From: a bacterium | GTDB lineage: Bacteria; Bacillota; Clostridia; Christensenellales; CAG-138 | Length of the DNA: 9,145 nt | Assembly: GCA_029218485.1 (NCBI GenBank) | Contig: JAQXRK010000043.1 | Location: 1 to 9,145 of the forward strand | Direction of reading: 5' to 3' | Part shown: positions 7,073 to 9,145 of the stretch, piece after piece | Layout: every line of letters begins with the position of its first letter | Position numbering within the stretch: the first letter of the stretch is position 1 | Notes under the pieces: model-generated | The model's database searches: none | The model's input: only the letters and a program-made list of their open reading frames with translations | Told to the model about the DNA's origin: nothing | Program-made: the position numbers and the translations under genes

Positions 7073-7591
7073 ATGACATCATTGTTCGATCTGTTGATGC
7101 TTGGCATGGGCCTTTACGTTTTGTTCGCGGGTATCACCGGCAAGGGTCGGTTGTATGCCGCTGACAACGTGAAAAAGGGTTTGGAGCAGAAGTTCAAAAA
7201 GACGCTTCGCATCATCTTCCTGTGCCTCGGCGCCTTTATGACGCTCAACGGCGTTGCCTCGCTGCTGCTGGGAATGCTCTATACCAGCAAGGTGGTGCAG
7301 GAGGCGACGGAAACCACGGCGGCCGTGTACGAAGTCGTTCCCACGATGGAGCTGGGCGGCTGGAGCTTCCTAACGCCGGAGCTGCTGCAGACGCTGATGA
7401 CCGTCTTTTTGATTACCACCATCGCATTGGTGATCGTCCTGTTCATCATCATCCGCAAATTCATCGACAGGAATGCACCGCGCCAGCGGCAGAACGCCGA
7501 TCCCCGTCAGGCCGGCCATGTGCTGCCGGTCAGCGCGTTCGAGTTTGATGACGCGCCCGAACAATCCGAGGGCGACGGCAGCGAGCAGTAA
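7073..7591 (+). CDS. Unknown three-helix membrane protein
   Basis: I do not recognise these 172 residues. Hydrophobic helices lie at about 4-21, 45-69 and 107-128. Residues 22-44 are a basic loop (KGRLYAADNVKKGLEQKFKK), probably cytoplasmic. Residues 70-106 are probably extracellular (TSKVVQEATETTAAVYEVVP and following). The tail from 129 is hydrophilic, basic first (KFIDRNAPRQRQ) and then acidic (EFDDAPEQSEGDGSEQ). This topology places the N-terminus outside and the tail inside. The ATG follows AAGGAG by 7 bases, a strong site, and the gene starts 12 bases after cysS with a terminator behind it. It is therefore probably the last gene of the cysteine operon, in the place where Bacillus carries mrnC. 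Its link to cysteine metabolism is unproven; a role as a transporter accessory would be a guess. Confidence 0.75.
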   Translation: MTSLFDLLMLGMGLYVLFAGITGKGRLYAADNVKKGLEQKFKKTLRIIFLCLGAFMTLNGVASLLLGMLYTSKVVQEATETTAAVYEVVPTMELGGWSFLTPELLQTLMTVFLITTIALVIVLFIIIRKFIDRNAPRQRQNADPRQAGHVLPVSAFEFDDAPEQSEGDGSEQ

Positions 7592-7605
7592 GTAAACACA
7601 TATAA

Positions 7606-7644
7606 AAACAGCGCCGCGGCAGTATCCATGCCGCGGCGCTGTTT
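7606..7644. terminator. Bidirectional rho-independent terminator between convergent genes
   Basis: A perfect 16-bp stem (7606-7621 with 7629-7644) encloses a 7-base loop. It begins 15 bases after the stop of the three-helix protein gene and ends 19 bases before the stop of the convergent alarmone synthetase gene. The arms are AAACAG-GCGCCGCGGCA-like, with A at one end and T at the other, so each strand gets a short T-run (GTTTGATTTT on plus, GTTTTTATA on minus). Confidence 0.88.
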
Positions 7645-7663
7645 GATTTTGCTGCGCTGTTTT

Positions 7664-8368
7664 TTACTTGTCGCCATCGTGGTTCTCGGAAGGGATCGTC
7701 TCAAGATCGATCTTTTTGCGGATCTGCTGCATCCGTCCGTCCATTTCGCTGATGATGTCCGCACATTCCTTCAGCTCCTCCGCCACCAGATCGGCGTCCG
7801 GAATGTTGTCCCGCTTATAGGTGAGCTGGTGTTCCAGACTGGCCCAGAAATCCATCGCGATGGTGCGAAACTGCACCTCCGCGCGCATGTGCCGCTTTTC
7901 CGTCGACAGGAAGATGGGCACATCCAGTATCAGATGCAGGCTCCGGTAGCCGTTTGGCTTCGGGTTTTTGATGTAGTCCTTGACCGCAATCACGGTGATA
8001 TCATCCTGCCGGGACAGCATGTCCGCGAGCTGGTAGATATCCTCCGGGAACGAGCAGATGACGCGGATGCCGGCAATGTCATTCAGCTTGCTTTCAATGT
8101 TCTCAAGCGTCAGTTCAAACCCTCTGCGCTGCATTTTCTGCACGATGCTCAGCGGGCTTTTCAGCCGCGTCTTGATCGACTCAATCGGGTTGCGGTTGTA
8201 GCGCGTGGAAAACTCATCGTTCAATACGTTCAGCTTTGTTTCAATCTCGCGCAATGCGCATTTGTTGCGCATCATAAATTCCATAAACGGTCTGGCGCGT
8301 TCCAGAATGCGTTCCGGGTGCTCCGCGTTCAGAAGCGATTGAAGCGGACGGTCTTGTGTTTCAGACAT
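7664..8368 (-). CDS. relP: Small alarmone synthetase, RelP/YwaC type
   Basis: This is a (p)ppGpp synthetase with no hydrolase or regulatory domains. It transfers pyrophosphate from ATP to GTP or GDP in the cytosol. The 234 residues hold a single RelA/SpoT synthetase domain. Recognisable parts are LNDEFSTRYNRNPIESIKTR (49-68) with KSPLSIVQKMQRRG (70-83), DIAGIRVICSFPEDIYQLAD (97-116), KDYIKNPKPNGYRSLHLIL (130-148, the GTP-binding G-loop) and AEVQFRTIAMDFWASLEHQL (163-182, holding metal-binding Glu164). The NPIE..K(T/S)R..S..SIV..M.R.G pattern and VPIFLS match YwaC/RelP better than YjbM/RelQ, although this is by memory and not by alignment. The tail from 205 is a charged helix that may aid oligomer formation. 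The ATG at 8368 has a modest GAGGG site. It is monocistronic, convergent with the cysteine operon, and probably regulated at transcription. Confidence 0.88.
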   Translation of the reverse strand: MSETQDRPLQSLLNAEHPERILERARPFMEFMMRNKCALREIETKLNVLNDEFSTRYNRNPIESIKTRLKSPLSIVQKMQRRGFELTLENIESKLNDIAGIRVICSFPEDIYQLADMLSRQDDITVIAVKDYIKNPKPNGYRSLHLILDVPIFLSTEKRHMRAEVQFRTIAMDFWASLEHQLTYKRDNIPDADLVAEELKECADIISEMDGRMQQIRKKIDLETIPSENHDGDK

Positions 8369-8413
8369 GATGGAAACCCTCTGTTTTAGAATTAGCCCGG
8401 TGGCTTTGCCTAA

Positions 8414-8443
8414 ATTGTAGCATATTGCCGCGCTTTGTTACAA
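8414..8443 (-). promoter_or_regulatory. Promoter of the alarmone synthetase gene
   Basis: On the minus strand TTGTAA (8443-8438), an 18-base spacer and TACAAT (8419-8414) form a SigA-like promoter, with TGC before TACAAT adding an extended -10. Initiation near 8407 leaves a leader of about 38 bases. Bases 8444-8582 further upstream hold no convincing gene or regulatory fold. Confidence 0.6.
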
Positions 8444-8582
8444 GTGGCGAAAACCGGCTGGCAAACCGGACCGCTGCGGGCGGGCGGTCATCCGGACGAT
8501 GAAGGCGGCTTGCGGCATGGCAAGTATGTGGAAGCGCGGGTTCGCGTTGCAGTCCCCGGCGAAGCGATCCGAAAGCCTTCGG

Positions 8583-8612
8583 AAAGAAATAGGGCGGCTG
8601 TGCTGCCGCCCT
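8583..8612 (-). terminator. Terminator after the citrate synthase-like gene
   Basis: An 8-bp GC-rich stem (AGGGCGGC, 8612-8605 with 8598-8591) and a 6-base loop are followed on the minus strand by ATTTCTTTCC. It lies 21 bases after the stop codon at 8634-8636. The T-run is broken by a C. A second 6-bp hairpin (8566-8587 region, TCCGAA/TTCGGA) comes next. Confidence 0.65.
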
Positions 8613-8633
8613 GTGAAGGCTTTGAAATGGGAT

Positions 8634-9145
8634 TTACTGCTGCGGCATGAAGCCGAGCCGAGCGGCTTCCCGCGCTGTAACCGCCTCGAGTTCGCCCATG
8701 GAGATGACGGTCACGCGGCCGCCCGCGTATTCATCGTCCACCCAGGATTTGACCGCGAGCACCAGCGGGTGGGTTTTATCCAGAGCGTGCTCATCCTTCA
8801 GGCCGTAGTGGTTGTTGATCCAGTGCACAATGCCGGATACGCCGGAGGTGTTGCTGATGGCGACCGTCGGTGGCCGGTTCAGGATGCTGCCGGTATCGAA
8901 AATGTTGTAGATCTCCTCGTTCTTCTGCAGCCCGTCTGCGTGGACGCCTGCCCGGGTCACGTTGAAGTCGGAGCCGACGAACGGCGTCTGCGGAGGGATA
9001 TTGTAATGCAGCTCCTTTTGATAGTACTCTGCAATCTCCGTGATGACCGAGGGGTCCATGCCGTCGAGCGTGCCGCGAAGCTGCGCATACTGGATGACCA
9101 TCGCCTCGAGCGGGCAGTTGCCGGTGCGCTCGCCGATGCCGAGCA
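8634..9145 (-). CDS. Re-citrate synthase-like / homocitrate synthase family, C-terminal part
   Basis: This belongs to the HMGL-like TIM-barrel enzymes (isopropylmalate, homocitrate and Re-citrate synthases), which condense acetyl-CoA with a 2-oxo acid. The frame is open to the window edge and the start lies outside; about 169 residues are visible. It begins LGIGERTGNCPLEAMVIQYA, the GERxGNxxLE signature at the end of the barrel. Then come PFVGSDFNVTRAGVHADGLQ, with the His-Ala-Asp-Gly motif of the family, and EEIYNIFDTGSILNRPP and SGIVHWINNHYGL. The gene ends soon after, with no LeuA-type leucine-binding regulatory domain, so isopropylmalate synthase is unlikely. The details match the Clostridium kluyveri-type Re-citrate synthase better than NifV/homocitrate synthase, as far as I can recall. 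It may supply citrate for glutamate synthesis. The first part of the barrel is not visible. Confidence 0.75.
   Translation of the reverse strand, partial: LGIGERTGNCPLEAMVIQYAQLRGTLDGMDPSVITEIAEYYQKELHYNIPPQTPFVGSDFNVTRAGVHADGLQKNEEIYNIFDTGSILNRPPTVAISNTSGVSGIVHWINNHYGLKDEHALDKTHPLVLAVKSWVDDEYAGGRVTVISMGELEAVTAREAARLGFMPQQ

Noticed and set aside
8435..8650. Small plus-strand open frame between the alarmone synthetase and citrate synthase-like genes
   Set aside because: It has no ribosome binding site, it overlaps the promoter region and the terminator on the other strand, and its product has no recognisable pattern.

Overview
The window looks like chromosomal DNA from a GC-rich member of the Firmicutes, probably an anaerobic clostridial lineage. 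The reasons are a T-box riboswitch, a FloA/NfeD flotillin locus, a RelP/YwaC-type small alarmone synthetase, strong AGGAGG-type ribosome binding sites, and a gene fragment resembling the Re-citrate synthase of anaerobes. This is inference from gene content; the species cannot be named. I see no insertion sequence, CRISPR array, prophage or integration scar.

Layout. Bases 1-298 (+) hold the 3' end of a 5-formyltetrahydrofolate cyclo-ligase gene, followed by a hairpin. Bases 588-670 (-) are a tRNA-Leu(TAA) with its own near-consensus promoter and a strong terminator. From 4444 down to 712 (-) runs a five-gene run: nfeD-like, zinc-ribbon membrane protein, floA, an unknown membrane-anchored protein, and a Gpi18/PIG-V-like mannosyltransferase. 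It starts from an extended -10 promoter near 4480. Most junctions are tight: a 4-base overlap, then gaps of about 21, 28 and 10 bases.

Divergent from it, on the + strand, is a cysteine operon. It has a promoter at 4567-4596, a cysteine-specific T-box leader (specifier TGC, T-box motif and mutually exclusive antiterminator/terminator), then cysE, cysS and a three-helix membrane protein of unknown role. It ends in a 16-bp perfect hairpin at 7606-7644 that probably also stops the convergent alarmone synthetase gene (7664-8368, -). The right edge carries the 3' end of a HMGL/isopropylmalate-synthase-fold gene that reads most like Re-citrate synthase (-), with a hairpin terminator.

How it works together. 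CysE makes O-acetylserine for cysteine synthesis and CysS charges tRNA-Cys. Uncharged tRNA-Cys should open the T-box and raise both. A possible extended -10 promoter formed across the cysE stop codon could supply cysS on its own. The minus-strand run is a membrane-organisation locus (flotillin scaffold plus NfeD) joined to two less familiar membrane proteins and a lipid-linked-sugar-type glycosyltransferase. The most unusual items are the six-cysteine segment near the CysE C-terminus and the composition of the flotillin operon. Nothing here clearly amounts to a wholly new system.
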